Source: Saturnia japonica (lineage: Eukaryota > Arthropoda > Insecta > Lepidoptera > Saturniidae). Taken from it: a DNA stretch of 64,000 bases. Each line of letters starts with the position of its first letter. Positions within the stretch are counted from its first letter, which is position 1. The position numbers were made by a program, and so were the translations under genes. The notes beneath the pieces were generated by a model. The model did not search any database and was not told the origin of the DNA. It saw only the letters and a list, made by a program, of their open reading frames with translations. Below are positions 42,901 through 53,541 of this stretch, piece after piece. The stretch covers positions 17,298,001 to 17,362,000 of the forward strand of contig CM065318.1 of the NCBI GenBank assembly GCA_033032175.1. The letters are read 5' to 3'.

Positions 42901-45900
42901 TCTCTTGGTAATGATGTAAACCAAACAAACTTTCGCAATTTGTACTTTTTAAGGAGGTTTTCTTTAAGTAGAGTTTGTTATATAGAGTTTAAACTTTATA
43001 TTATAATAGCTGGGTCCTGTTTTAGCCATGTTCAATTTGTTCAACCAATTCTTCTCTGTTTCACTGCCTATGGAGCCATGTAGCTGATTATTATTATGAC
43101 TACACATACTTGCCTATAACCTGCCATATTGCTTCATGTTCATGGTTACAGCTGTGGTTCTTAGGGTCTTAGAGCTTTTAAATAATCTTCCTCATTAAAT
43201 ATTTTTATAATCAATTATAAAAACACGCCTTTGATAATTATGCTGATTTTATTTAAAATACTGTATGTTTTATTGTCAATTAGTAAAAAACTTTATTATA
43301 CATTTCTCAGTCAGAAAGTTTCAGTTACTATAGTCTTGGATTGATCTACTTCGCTTACTTCCATAGCTTAATGTCTTACGGTATTTTGCTGTGGGGTTCA
43401 GTATTTCAGGTAGATACCATATTTATGTTACAAAAACGGGCAATTACTGCAATTTACAACCTAAAAACTTTGCCTTCCCAATACATCCCTGATAACTTAA
43501 TGTATATTCGTAGAAACTTAGTCAAGTTACATTTTGTCAAAGAACAGCACAATGTTAATACTAGAAATTGAGATAAATTAGTCATACCGTGTTTTAAACT
43601 AAGTAGGTCCAATAAAAGTTTTTTAGAAAATAGTGTCGGGTTTTATAATAAGATCCTGATGCATATTACTGATTTACCAGACAACTAGTTCAAAGACCAT
43701 ATCAATCAAGTTTTACTGTCAAAAGGCTATTAGGGTGGATCATTATGTGAATGATAGTGATGTCTGGTAGTGACTCCCTCTCTGTGCATCCACTAAATTA
43801 TTATTATTGTACCTGTTATTTTGTATAGTTAAAAGAAAAGAAAGATAAACCCGATTGAGTTTCTTACCGGGTCTTCTCGATGTCGGGAAAGTTTTCCGAA
43901 CCGTCAGTAGTGTTTTGACGTTCATAAGTGCTTTCTTAGGGCCTAAATTGAATTAAGATTATTTTGATTTTGATTATGTATCAAATTATAAAACAAACAT
44001 TTTACAGTGAAGAGGTGGCATTTAAAGAGACAATGTGTAAAATTTCCTGTTTTATAATCTACTAGCTGTGCTCCACGGTTTCACTCGATAAATTTTATCC
44101 TATAAACACCCACCGCCAAATCACCCATGTAGTCTATCATAATTGTTCTTCCCGCATGTACAAATTATTTTAATTTTTCATTATCTCCTAAATTATTTGT
44201 CCAAATAGCATACTCTATAGAGCAATATTTAACTTCATGAAATTGTCTTTATGATGAAGTAACTTTTGTTTGTAAGGATTTAATATGCCATGTCTAAAAA
44301 TAATGTTTATAAGTCCCTGTTTAATTTTCAACAAATCTTTGTCACAAAATACCTTATTGTGGCTTTTATATATGAAATAGGCATATGGTATCGCTGACTT
44401 TTTTAGATATACTAAAGACCGGTATTATTGTTGAACATTGTATTTCCGTATTATTAACGATTACGCCAGCGCACGCTGTTAAAGCAGTTCGGAGGGGCCT
44501 CGACTTCCGACTTACGTTACAAAAATCAATATTTAAGGCTATCTTAGAATTGTATCCTAATCTTAAATAGCCTATACTATTATTCCTCAAGAGTCTGGCT
44601 ATCTTTATTATATACAAAAATATTTTTTCGAATCCGACAGGTAGTTCCATAGATTAGCGTGTTTAAACAAACAAACAAAAAAACTTTTCCGCTGTACTGT
44701 ATTAGTTTTCTATATCATCTAATTTACTATCTCTCAGTAGAACACAATCTCAATTAATAACATATTTTTGTAATTATAAAGACTTTTAAAATTGGTGCCT
44801 AACTGTTGTTAAAATAACTTCAGGTGACACCACAGCGTCAGGATCTGAGAAAGGCCTCAGGACATGGCTCAAACGCTCCAACCTAGTGGATTCAAGAACA
44901 TCAGTGACAGATGTCAAATTTGGGCCAAAGCACTTAGGATTGTTATTAGTCACATGCTCAGCTGATGGTATTATAAGGTAAAGCATAGCATGCATTATAA
45001 CTAAAAACAGAAAAAAAAGCGTATTAATGATTTAAAACAATAAATAATTAGATCTGTATTTTCTCATCACTCAGAACATTTCCAGTATTCTGGTTTCTTT
45101 AAAAACTTTAAAATAATAGAGCGTATTTGAGAAAATCAACATAAATACATCATAATATGTACATAAATAATTATCTATATGATATTTAAAATTTTGATAA
45201 ATCTTTTTAAATTTTCCCATCAAAATATTCCAGTCAAATTATGTTAGCGGGGTTTCAAGTATTTCGAATGACGTCAAAGGATGACGTCATGCGCCCTGAT
45301 TGGTGTTAAACTAACAAATCACAGACAGCCATCTGACATTTTGCAAGATATGATGTCATGGTTACCACTGTCATTCTTATTTCTATCACGAAGCAGTATT
45401 GCTTACTGTTCAGAACCACGGTCTGGCAACACAAGTTGTCTCTAGTTTTCTCTATGTAGACAACTTCAGGCTTACCGCGCGGTCAGCTATCACCCTTGTT
45501 TGTTCTTGCTTCATGCGACACGCCGTGGCGCCTTAATTTGTTTTGAGAAGTGATGTTTTTTGATCTGATCGCGATATAACTTGTACACTACCCTGTTAAT
45601 TATTGTCAGATGATTAAACACACAATTTTTGGGCTATGGAACGAGATATATTCTCCCTATATTACGGCCAGTCGTGATTGTCTTGAAAAGGTCAATTTGC
45701 CGGATTGAGTTTCGCGTACCTTAGTTTGATAACTTGTAATAGTAAAACTTTTAATTGATTGTTTGAACTGTGTTGGGCCATGGATATATTCTCTCTATTG
45801 CGGCCGTTTGGCATGCTGTTATATTGTGTAAACTTGTAATCTCGCCACGAGACTAATTGGTGTGAGAAGCCAGTGGACAATGACTTACTTGACTATTACC

Positions 45901-48900
45901 GGTGAATTGTGGAGCTTCTTCCGACGCATTTGTCTGCCCTGCGAAACGCAGGCTATTGCTGTGTCACATACCACACTCAATCAAGGGATCAGATGAGAAG
46001 TCTTCCACTGCACTTAAATGCTAATCCCTGAACACTTGATGGAGGACATAAGACTCATTTTGCGAAGGTTCTGTACTGGCAAGCATCGTTTTTCAGTTAA
46101 GCCCTCAGGATTAGCAAACTGTTTTTAGGGTTCAGAACCTTACGAAAATTATCGTACATGTATGACAATTACATGCCTTCCACACGATAGCATTATTTTC
46201 TTTTTATATTACGCTAATACGATAATTTGAAAATCCTAAGATTTTTTAAATAAAGCTCATACTGGCAGAGATCGCCAAATGAAGTGTGGCATTTATCGTA
46301 CCAGAACCATCGAAATTATTGTACTTTTGTAGTATAGTATTTTCCCTTTTTACGTTCCAGAGGACTTAATTTATGAATTCTTAGAATATTAAAATTATTG
46401 TATTTTCGTAAGATAACATAACATACCATCACGCTTGTATCCCTGAAGAGTTGGGCAGAGGTGTACTAATTAATGTACACCCACAGTTAGCCGGTTATGT
46501 TTTAGATGTCACGTAGTAAGGGGCGAGCTTATTTCTATTAATTAGGTACAAAGTCAAACTCCGAGCTGCTACTGAGAATTTCATAGAAATACCTAATAAC
46601 ACTTTGCTCAAGCTGGAAATTGAACCCAGGACCTTGAACATAGCAGTCGCGCTTGCGACCACAAGCTACGGTACGAAGGCATGAAATTGTTGTACATGTG
46701 CTATAATTTTATCGTACGCTTGTGAACCCTGGGTAAAAGACAAAGTTTTGTACGCCGATGAGCTAAAAAATGCCCTCCACAACAAAAATTGGTAAAGTGC
46801 GATAGCTCTGCTCATTGGAATTCAATGTTGCTGGTACAATATTATTGACCGGCCTCAGTTAGGACTCTGGTCTTTCTGAAGTTGGAAGCAAGAAACAGTA
46901 GATTGGCTTAGTCGGTATATTTATAGTATTGTTATTATTTTTAGGATATACGAAGCACCAGATGTCATGAATTTAGCGCAATGGACTTTACAACATGAGA
47001 TACCCACCAAGGTGTCCATCAGTTGTTTGTCCTGGAATCCATCTTTGTCTAGGTGAGTGGTGTTATTTTAGTTTTGATATTGGTTCAATGGAACGAATAT
47101 TATTTTCTGTGTGCTAACTTCGACATTTGTCAAGTCACGGAAAACCTTTCTAAATGCTATGAAGGGGAAGGGTAAGGGGAACCATCTTGTAAGGGAGATA
47201 AGTTGAAAAAGTGTCCGGCTGTAAGCAGAAAATTACAATTCAAAAACCCACCAAAATGGCGTTCGCGTAGAAGAGGGAATGATACTTTTTCATATATAGA
47301 GATGGTAGTCTTGGTCTCTATCAAAATCAAAATCAAAATAATCTCTCTTCAGTTTAGAACCTAAGAAGGCACGTATGAACGTCAAACACTACTGCCGGTT
47401 TGGAGAACATCCCAGACATCGAGAAGAACCGGTAAGAAACTCGATCGGGTTTATCTTTTTTTCAAATGTACAAGTGTTAAATAACGGGTACAATAATAAA
47501 AATTTAGTGGATGCACAGAGAGGGAGTCACTACCAGACAGCACTATCATTCACATAATGTTCCACCCTATAATAAATAACCTTTTGACAGTAAAACTCGC
47601 TTGATTTGGTCCTCGAACTTGTTGTCCGGTAAATCGGTAATATGCTTCGGAATCTTATTATAGAACCTAACACTATTACCTAAAAATTTTTATTGGTCTT
47701 ACTAAGTCTAAAACACAGTATGACTAATTTATCTCAATTTCTAGTATTAACATTGTGCTGATCTTTGACAAAATCTAGCTTGACTAAGTTTTTGCGAATA
47801 TACATTAAGTTATTTATTTATTTGGCGCGCCAATAGAGCCACAACATATGATACATGATTATATTTTAGTCATACGAACACATCTCAATAATTATGTAGT
47901 ACTCCACTTACAGGCGAGCACAGCATGCAACAATTTTCGAGCCTTATTATTGATTAAATATAGTACTATGTTAACAAACTTGATAAAAATAATAACAATA
48001 ATTAAAAACAAACAATAATAATACAAAATAATGTTAATAATATAAATACTCAATCATGTCATAATTGGAGAATTTTAAAGATATAGGATTTAAGAGAGGA
48101 TATATTGGGAGGGCAAAGTTATTATACCATATTTCTGGAATTTCCTACCCGCCATTATAAATGCGTGTGAGGCTCTTATGAGGCTATATTTATGTATGGA
48201 AAGATGATTTTAGTTAAAAAACCTTTCAACCTTTAGGGTTATGTATGGAAGGCTTTAGAAATTTAGTTTAATTATTACATAGGAAAGTGAGATTCATACA
48301 TTTGAGTGAATATTCATATTTACAAAAGGCTGAGAACTTGAATCGATAATTTTCAACATTTGATATATTATAAAACAAAGTACCCTCGCCGCGTAAGTCT
48401 GTCTGTCTGAACGCGACAAACTCAAAAACTACCCAACGGATTTTCATATGTTTTTCATCAATGGACAGAGTTATTCATGTGGAAGGTTTAAGTGTACATT
48501 TTGTTAAGGTTTTGTGTAAATTGGCTGAAATATGATGATAATTGTTGATGATGTTGGAAAAATCATGTCGACTGGGAACTTTACTTGCGTGTGCCGCGTA
48601 AACCAACGGAGTTTTATGTATTACTTTGCTACCCATGCGAAGCCGGGGTGGTTGCTAATTAGATATATTTTGTTGCAGGGTAGGAAACCCCCCAATGCTC
48701 GCGGTGGGCAGCGACGAACCGAACACAAGTAACGCTTCCACCAGCGTTCCCACAGATAAAGCGACAACGTGTAACGGAAAAGTGTTCATATATGAGTAAG
48801 TTGACATCAAAGTAATATTAAAACTAGTGACTGGCCGAAATTTGATTTTTAACCGCTACACTTTTACTTTCTTCTTTGAAACCAATTTTTTTTTTTTTTT

Positions 48901-51900
48901 TTAATCTGTCGCCTTCTTTACTATTAATATAAATGAAGTTTAATGAAGTTATCGCTTACATACAGATAATACAGTATCTGCAAATATAGAAGCAAAAAGT
49001 AAAGGTTATTTTTTAAATTTGGATTTATATTGCAGTCTACCACCTATATAGCTAAACAACTTTAAGCATGGTCATCTTTTTAGGCTGTGACGAGCTAAAT
49101 TCAGCATAGGTTTTTAAGCACGGGCAATCACTTTAGCACAGATGAGTCTCAGAAAATTCTCAATCGTATTGAGTTTCAAAATTAAAAAATCCAAAATCAA
49201 AGTAATATTTATTCAATTTTGGCCCTAAGATGGCACTTATGACCATCAAAACACTACACATCAGTTTAGGGTACTCGCTACATATTAATAACGTTGTATC
49301 CAACCGAGTAAGTTGATTTTGGCAGCCAGTCTGCTGGTCAGCCACTATAACCCAAATTTTTTTTTATCAATTTGAAACGAATAAATACTGTATATTCCTT
49401 CAATACTGTCATTTTTGTAAGGTTTGCTGTACCCACCCTTGCACCCCTCCTAACTGTACGCGTGTGTGTATAGGTGAGTACGTACACACATACATATGCA
49501 TGGACGCAGACAAACACTAGTTTCGGTCAATTTTTAGGGGAAACCGAAACCGCGGCCAACTTTAACATTTTTGGCCGAAACCGAAACTTCGGTCGATCAT
49601 TAAATAAAAATTTATCGGTGTTATACAAAATCAAAAAACCCGAGTATGGGAGATGTATGTTTTAAATTAAGATTCTTTATTATGGGTTATTTATTTACCT
49701 TTGATGTGAATTCTGGTATGTACATTTCGTTAATTTTTTCTTAGGTACGATATCTTTTTAAAATCTAGTATAAAAGATGGCAAACAAGCATACGGCTAAC
49801 GTGATGGTAAGCACCTACTATAGCCTACTGAAATTTGTAATACCATAGATATCGCTAGAGTGTTGTCGACTTTGAACCCCCTACCCTAAGGAGCTCTGTA
49901 AATATTACTCACCGCAGGAACACAACCCAAGGTTATTTGGCTGCGATCTTCTGTAGGTTGGAGGTATTTCACCAGACGAAATTGCCTCAAGTAGAGAGAT
50001 ATCTCTTAAAAAAAATCTCTGTGCCCTATCTTTTTGTATTTCTATAGGTGTGATGCTGATTAATATTTTTTAATTTTCAGGTACAGCGATAGTTCTCGTC
50101 GGTGGACACGGACGGAGTGTCTATCCTCGGTACAGGAGCCTGTAAACGATTTGGCCTTCGCACCGAACCTGGGACGTTCGTTTCACCTCCTCGCGGTAGC
50201 CGCCAAGGACGTCAGAATTATCAAAATCGAGCCAATTGTGTTAGTATGAGTGATGTTTCAGTGATAACGTGTACAGACAGTGTGTTGATCGACGTGAGTT
50301 TGAGTTTCAGTGATAGAAAAATAATGTGATCAAGTTGAAAACACCTATAGGTGTGTTCTGGCAGCTGCATTTGAACATCAAAACACTACTGCTGGATCGG
50401 AAAACATCCCAGTCATCAAGAAAAAACCAGTAAGGAACTCGGTCGGGTTTATCTTTTTGTCAACTGTATGTTTCAACGTATACAATGATATTAGTTTAGT
50501 GAATACACAGACAGTGAGTTACTTCCAGACATCACTATCATTCACATAATGATCCATCATATAAAATTTATGCAATTAATGCATCCAGTAAATTATTGTT
50601 ATGGTTATCAACTATAAATATTATTTTTACTTGTATATTGTATTGTGTATTGGTACAGTTGAAAAAGAAAACTAAACCAGATTGAGTTTTTTATGGGCTT
50701 ATTCTGAAGACTAGGATGTTTGACCTAACCTGTCATAATATTTTGATGTTCATAACAGCCTTGTTCGAGCCTAAATTGAAAAAAGTATGTCTATGTACGC
50801 TGTATATTAATATTTATTTATATCATTCATTCACTCATTCGTACATACATTCATTCCCTCGTTCATACATTCCATTTCCCATTAGGGATGATTTGATACC
50901 GCATTTTAATCAATACCAAGTACTCATTTTGGTAAATAGTCAAAGTATCGATACCTCATTCGATACCACTTCATAGGTTCGATACTTGTGAGTACTCAAT
51001 CATTTTTTAATAATTGTCTTTGTGGCGGTTTTTTTAGCTGCGTTTGACGTATACGTAGAAAGAATTGCGACGAATGACCTTTTTTTAGCTATATTCCTTT
51101 CAACTAGACTCTGGTAGTTTTTGGTAGATATTGATTCGATTCCACTTTTTTCATTCGATACTAGAACTTAGTATCGAATGAAAAGGTTCAATACCGTAGT
51201 ATGAGTACTCATTAGTATCGAATCGTCCCTAGTTCCCATACCAGTCGGTATGCAAACGCGTCGCCAAGCCGTCGCGTCGTAGAGTCACTCGTAAGAAATC
51301 AAAACGACAATATACGTCTCATACTTTCACGAATACGCTCCGCTATACAAAAAGGGTTTTTAAAAATTACGTGTTCGTTGTACTATAACAATAATTGTGC
51401 TTACTGTGAAAAGACCAGAACTCAAGTGCCAGTGAAAACATAAATAAAAAAAACCTGCGACCTATACAAGAGGAGATGTGGAGCAACTAGGTACCTCTTT
51501 ATCCTTTTCCTTCTACGTAGAACCGGCGCCGTCAATGTATTTATGATTTTTGGGGATTTGTAGGGTCCATAGACGCAGCGTCCAAGCATTGCTGAACCAC
51601 AAAACCTTTAGTTTTGTTTGGCGTTTTTTTTAAATATATAATTTCCACAGGGATTCAAGTAATGTAGCGAACGGTACGACCGGAGGAGGAACCGTCCGCT
51701 TCAAGACCGAGGTGATGGCCGCATTCGACGAGCACTACTCCTGCGTGTGGAGAGTCTCTTGGAACATCACCGGGACCTTACTAGCGTCCTCTGGTGATGA
51801 CAGCTGCGTGCGATTGTGGAAAAGTTAGTCTTTTTGAAGTTATATTGTACTTATTTAGTAGAAGTTAAAATTGAGATCTGCGAACGCATCATGTGATGTA

Positions 51901-53541
51901 ATTGCGATATGAAGTTAACCGTCAATAATGAAATGAATTCATATAATTAATATTACACAATTAAAAAAAAATCTATAAATTAATTTACATTATAATTATT
52001 TATGGGTTTAATCATGTTGTTCGATCGCAGGACAAGTGCACAATTTTTTTAACGAATTTAGTACTTTAATCTGTTTGTCTATTTTACGTCAAAAATTGAT
52101 GAAATGATATGGCGTTGTTATAAAAAGACTTCTAAGAAATAATATATATAGATTTGAAAAATACCGAAGTACAACACCACATGCAACATGTTTCCTTGCC
52201 TCCAGTATTTCATCAGTTCATTTCAAGTAGAGAGAAATCTCGTTAAGACTGTCCAGAAGAAGCGATTTCACCGTCGGCGAGGTACCTACTTGAGCTTTAT
52301 ACATCGCGCGAGTATAATAGTAAGGACAAATAGAGGCCACGTACGACACGTACACGGGAGAGATGTTGTTCACCTCGTCCCACGAATATCAGACGCTGTT
52401 CTCATTTCTCTGGTACTAGTGTACAATATTTTATGATTCTGAGAGTGAATGAATACTCGTCTCCTCTTCCCATGCTGCATAGCGTAATGTATCATCACGA
52501 TATTCAACGCATTTAATATTATAAATGGATTCATATCGCCAAAATTTCCTCCCAGAAGGCAGGAATACGTATATATGTATGGTTAGATAGATCGAATTTT
52601 ACGGATAGGGAATTAGATCGCGATTTATTTTAACTAGCGGTCGCCCAACGATCGAAATTCGGCCAGCGACTTTTTAAATAAAAACTATTTTCTGTTTGAC
52701 ATTTGCACTATGAACCTAAACAATGAATATTATATCACTTGCTGTCACTTTTCATTGAGTGACAATGTTAATATTTTGGGGACTCTAAGTTCAGTGGCAA
52801 TGGTCGGGTTAGGATTCGCAGTATTAAATTTTTTTTAGCTTTCTGCACTCCTTCTCCATATAAACTTTAACCGTTACAAATCTCACAGACTTCCGTGCAC
52901 GCTTAAAAATATGTCCGAAGTTTTCTTCTTATGTATTAATATTATGATGAACGGCAACAGCCCAAGCCGAGGTCCTTGCGCGCTTGTTGCCCCAGCCCCG
53001 CTTTCGCGGCTGAGTGCCTTCCGCGCTCGCCCCCAAGCCCGGTGAAGCTGTCAGTATAGTCAGTTGGAAATCAATCAGTTGTTCATCTCCCGTTTTCAAT
53101 GCGTAAATAGGTAGTATTTTATTAGTATAGTATTTTAGTAGTACTTTTTATTACTTCCGTAACGTACTTTCCGTAATGTTATTCCTACTGCCTCATTAGC
53201 CTAGTGGTTCTAAGCGCGACTGCTATACTCGAGATTCTGAGTTTTGTCCCCAGGGCGAGAAAAGTGTCTGTGTCTCTATTACATGAGACCTAAAAACATA
53301 CACGGCGAACTGTGGGTGTACATTATTACACCTCTGCCTAACCCTTCGGGGAATACAGGCGTGATTCTATGTTATGTTATATTATTCGTCTTTTGCAGTG
53401 CAATACTTGAACCAGTGGAAGTGTGTTGCGGTGTTCAAGAATGAAACGTTGGCCGGTGACTCTCCACCATTGGGCAGAGCCCACACGACTTACATGCGGA
53501 TGGCGACCATGGCAAACCCTGGACACATGCCGTTCCACTGA
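39862..53541 (+). CDS. Seh1: Nucleoporin SEH1, 8 exons, complete
   Basis: Seh1 is a WD-repeat protein of the Nup107-160 (Y) complex of the nuclear pore and of the GATOR2/SEA complex (known for the family). Exons: 39862-39996, 41830-41986, 44824-44977, 46945-47052, 48679-48795, 50081-50239, 51651-51823, 53399-53541. All seven junctions are GT-AG and in phase; the total is 381 residues against about 360 in human. WD-type segments include [17 protein letters not shown] with [26 protein letters not shown] with [64 protein letters not shown], and [20 protein letters not shown]. The C-terminus ends NPGHMPFH. No damage seen. Introns of 1.2-2.8 kb carry many repeats. Confidence 0.96.
40541..41638. 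repeat. Long inverted repeat in Seh1 intron 1
   Basis: Arms 40541-40860 and 41326-41638 are reverse complements with moderate divergence: ctgtttgtaatgtcaaaataacagctttt, agggagtaacttaggct and taaaccataagagatat are shared. The loop holds a lepidopteran repeat (41155-41320) also present at 2207-2390. A single arm recurs at 59440-59650. Confidence 0.75.
41830..41986 (+). CDS. Seh1: Seh1 exon 2
   Basis: Acceptor TTCCCAG, donor GTTG|GTGTGT. Encodes [20 protein letters not shown] and the second WD-type unit ending AAIWEEV. Confidence 0.95.
42550..42910 (+). pseudogene. RLE-type LINE 3' tail, second copy
   Basis: Encodes [28 protein letters not shown] and [16 protein letters not shown], parallel to 8400-8590, and the same downstream DNA (gggcagtcaaggtgagtgctgatgtgcatYataag). 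It lies in Seh1 intron 2. Confidence 0.7.
43290..43990 (+). pseudogene. Jockey-like LINE 3' end
   Basis: The RT C-terminal remnant reads [32 protein letters not shown] and NVNTRN. The 3' UTR follows and ends in attttgattttgatt repeats. The same 3' end lies in reverse at 47286-47815 and in fragments at 49200-49265, 50365-50570, 50630-50790 and 53595-53720. Confidence 0.8.
44062..44420 (+). repeat. Dispersed lepidopteran repeat
   Basis: Starts ctagctgtgctccacggttt; homologous to 23036-23420. In Seh1 intron 2. Confidence 0.7.
44824..44977 (+). CDS. Seh1: Seh1 exon 3
   Basis: Acceptor ACTTCAG, donor AAG|GTAAAG. Encodes [20 protein letters not shown] and VTCSADGII. Confidence 0.95.
45240..46380. 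other. Seh1 intron 3, promoter-like cluster and unknown sequence
   Basis: Two TGACGTCA (CRE-type) palindromes at 45269-45276 and 45282-45289, then gcgccctgattgg with an inverted CCAAT at 45299-45303. No coding sequence follows. It could be the promoter end of an old mobile element. Confidence 0.4.
46412..46681 (-). repeat. tRNA-derived SINE
   Basis: On the minus strand the head reads gtcgcaagcgcgactgctat, then aaggtcctgggttcaatttc, which resembles a tRNA A/B-box pair. The tail is tggtatgttatgttatc. The body tgtgggtgtacattaatt and cctctgcccaactcttcagg matches the SINE at 53187. Confidence 0.8.
46945..47052 (+). CDS. Seh1: Seh1 exon 4
   Basis: Acceptor TTTTTAG, donor CTAG|GTGAGT. Encodes [20 protein letters not shown] and [10 protein letters not shown]. 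Confidence 0.95.
47286..47815 (-). pseudogene. Jockey-like LINE 3' end, reverse copy
   Basis: Starts (plus strand) with atcaaaatcaaaatcaaaat, the reverse of the LINE tail repeat, and mirrors 43470-43990. In Seh1 intron 4. Confidence 0.8.
48679..48795 (+). CDS. Seh1: Seh1 exon 5
   Basis: Acceptor GTTGCAG, donor TATGA|GTAAGT. Encodes [17 protein letters not shown] and a Thr/Ser-rich loop ending GKVFIYE. Confidence 0.93.
49770..50010 (+). repeat. Lepidopteran dispersed repeat
   Basis: Contains ggcaaacaagcatacggcta, acgtgatggtaagcacctac, and tggaggtatttcaccagacg. Reverse copy at 62190-62430. In Seh1 intron 5. Confidence 0.7.
50081..50239 (+). CDS. Seh1: Seh1 exon 6
   Basis: Acceptor TTTTCAG, donor ATTGT|GTTAGT. 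Encodes [20 protein letters not shown] and [14 protein letters not shown]. Confidence 0.94.
50883..51231. mobile_element. hAT-like MITE in Seh1 intron 6
   Basis: Ends TAGGGATGATTTGATACC and ...TATCGAATCGTCCCTA. The flanks TTTCCCAT (50875-50882) and GTTCCCAT (51232-51239) match at 7 of 8 bases. The interior is full of tcgatac/gtatcga motifs. 349 bases. Confidence 0.78.
51651..51823 (+). CDS. Seh1: Seh1 exon 7
   Basis: Acceptor TTCCACAG, donor GGAAAA|GTTAGT. Encodes a Gly-rich loop, then [20 protein letters not shown] and DDSCVRLWK, the last WD-type unit. Confidence 0.95.
52560..53075 (+). repeat. Retroposon fragments around a dispersed repeat
   Basis: 52545-52625 and 52955-53075 are pieces of the A-tailed retroposon (cctcccagaaggcaggaa; cggctgagtgccttccgcgctcgcccccaag). 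Between them, 52635-52915 is the reverse of the repeat at 2735-3050. It could be a nested insertion. Confidence 0.6.
53187..53380 (+). repeat. tRNA-derived SINE next to the last Seh1 exon
   Basis: The head actgcctcattagcctagtgg with gcgcgactgctatactcgag and the body gtgggtgtacattattacac match the SINE at 46412. It ends gattctatgttatgttat, 18 bases before Seh1 exon 8. Confidence 0.8.
53399..53541 (+). CDS. Seh1: Seh1 exon 8
   Basis: Acceptor TCTTTTGCAG, stop TGA 53539-53541. Encodes [20 protein letters not shown] and a short variable tail. Confidence 0.94.

Noticed and set aside
46600..46681. tRNA-like sequence
   Set aside because: It is the head of a SINE, matched by a second copy at 53187; no complete cloverleaf.
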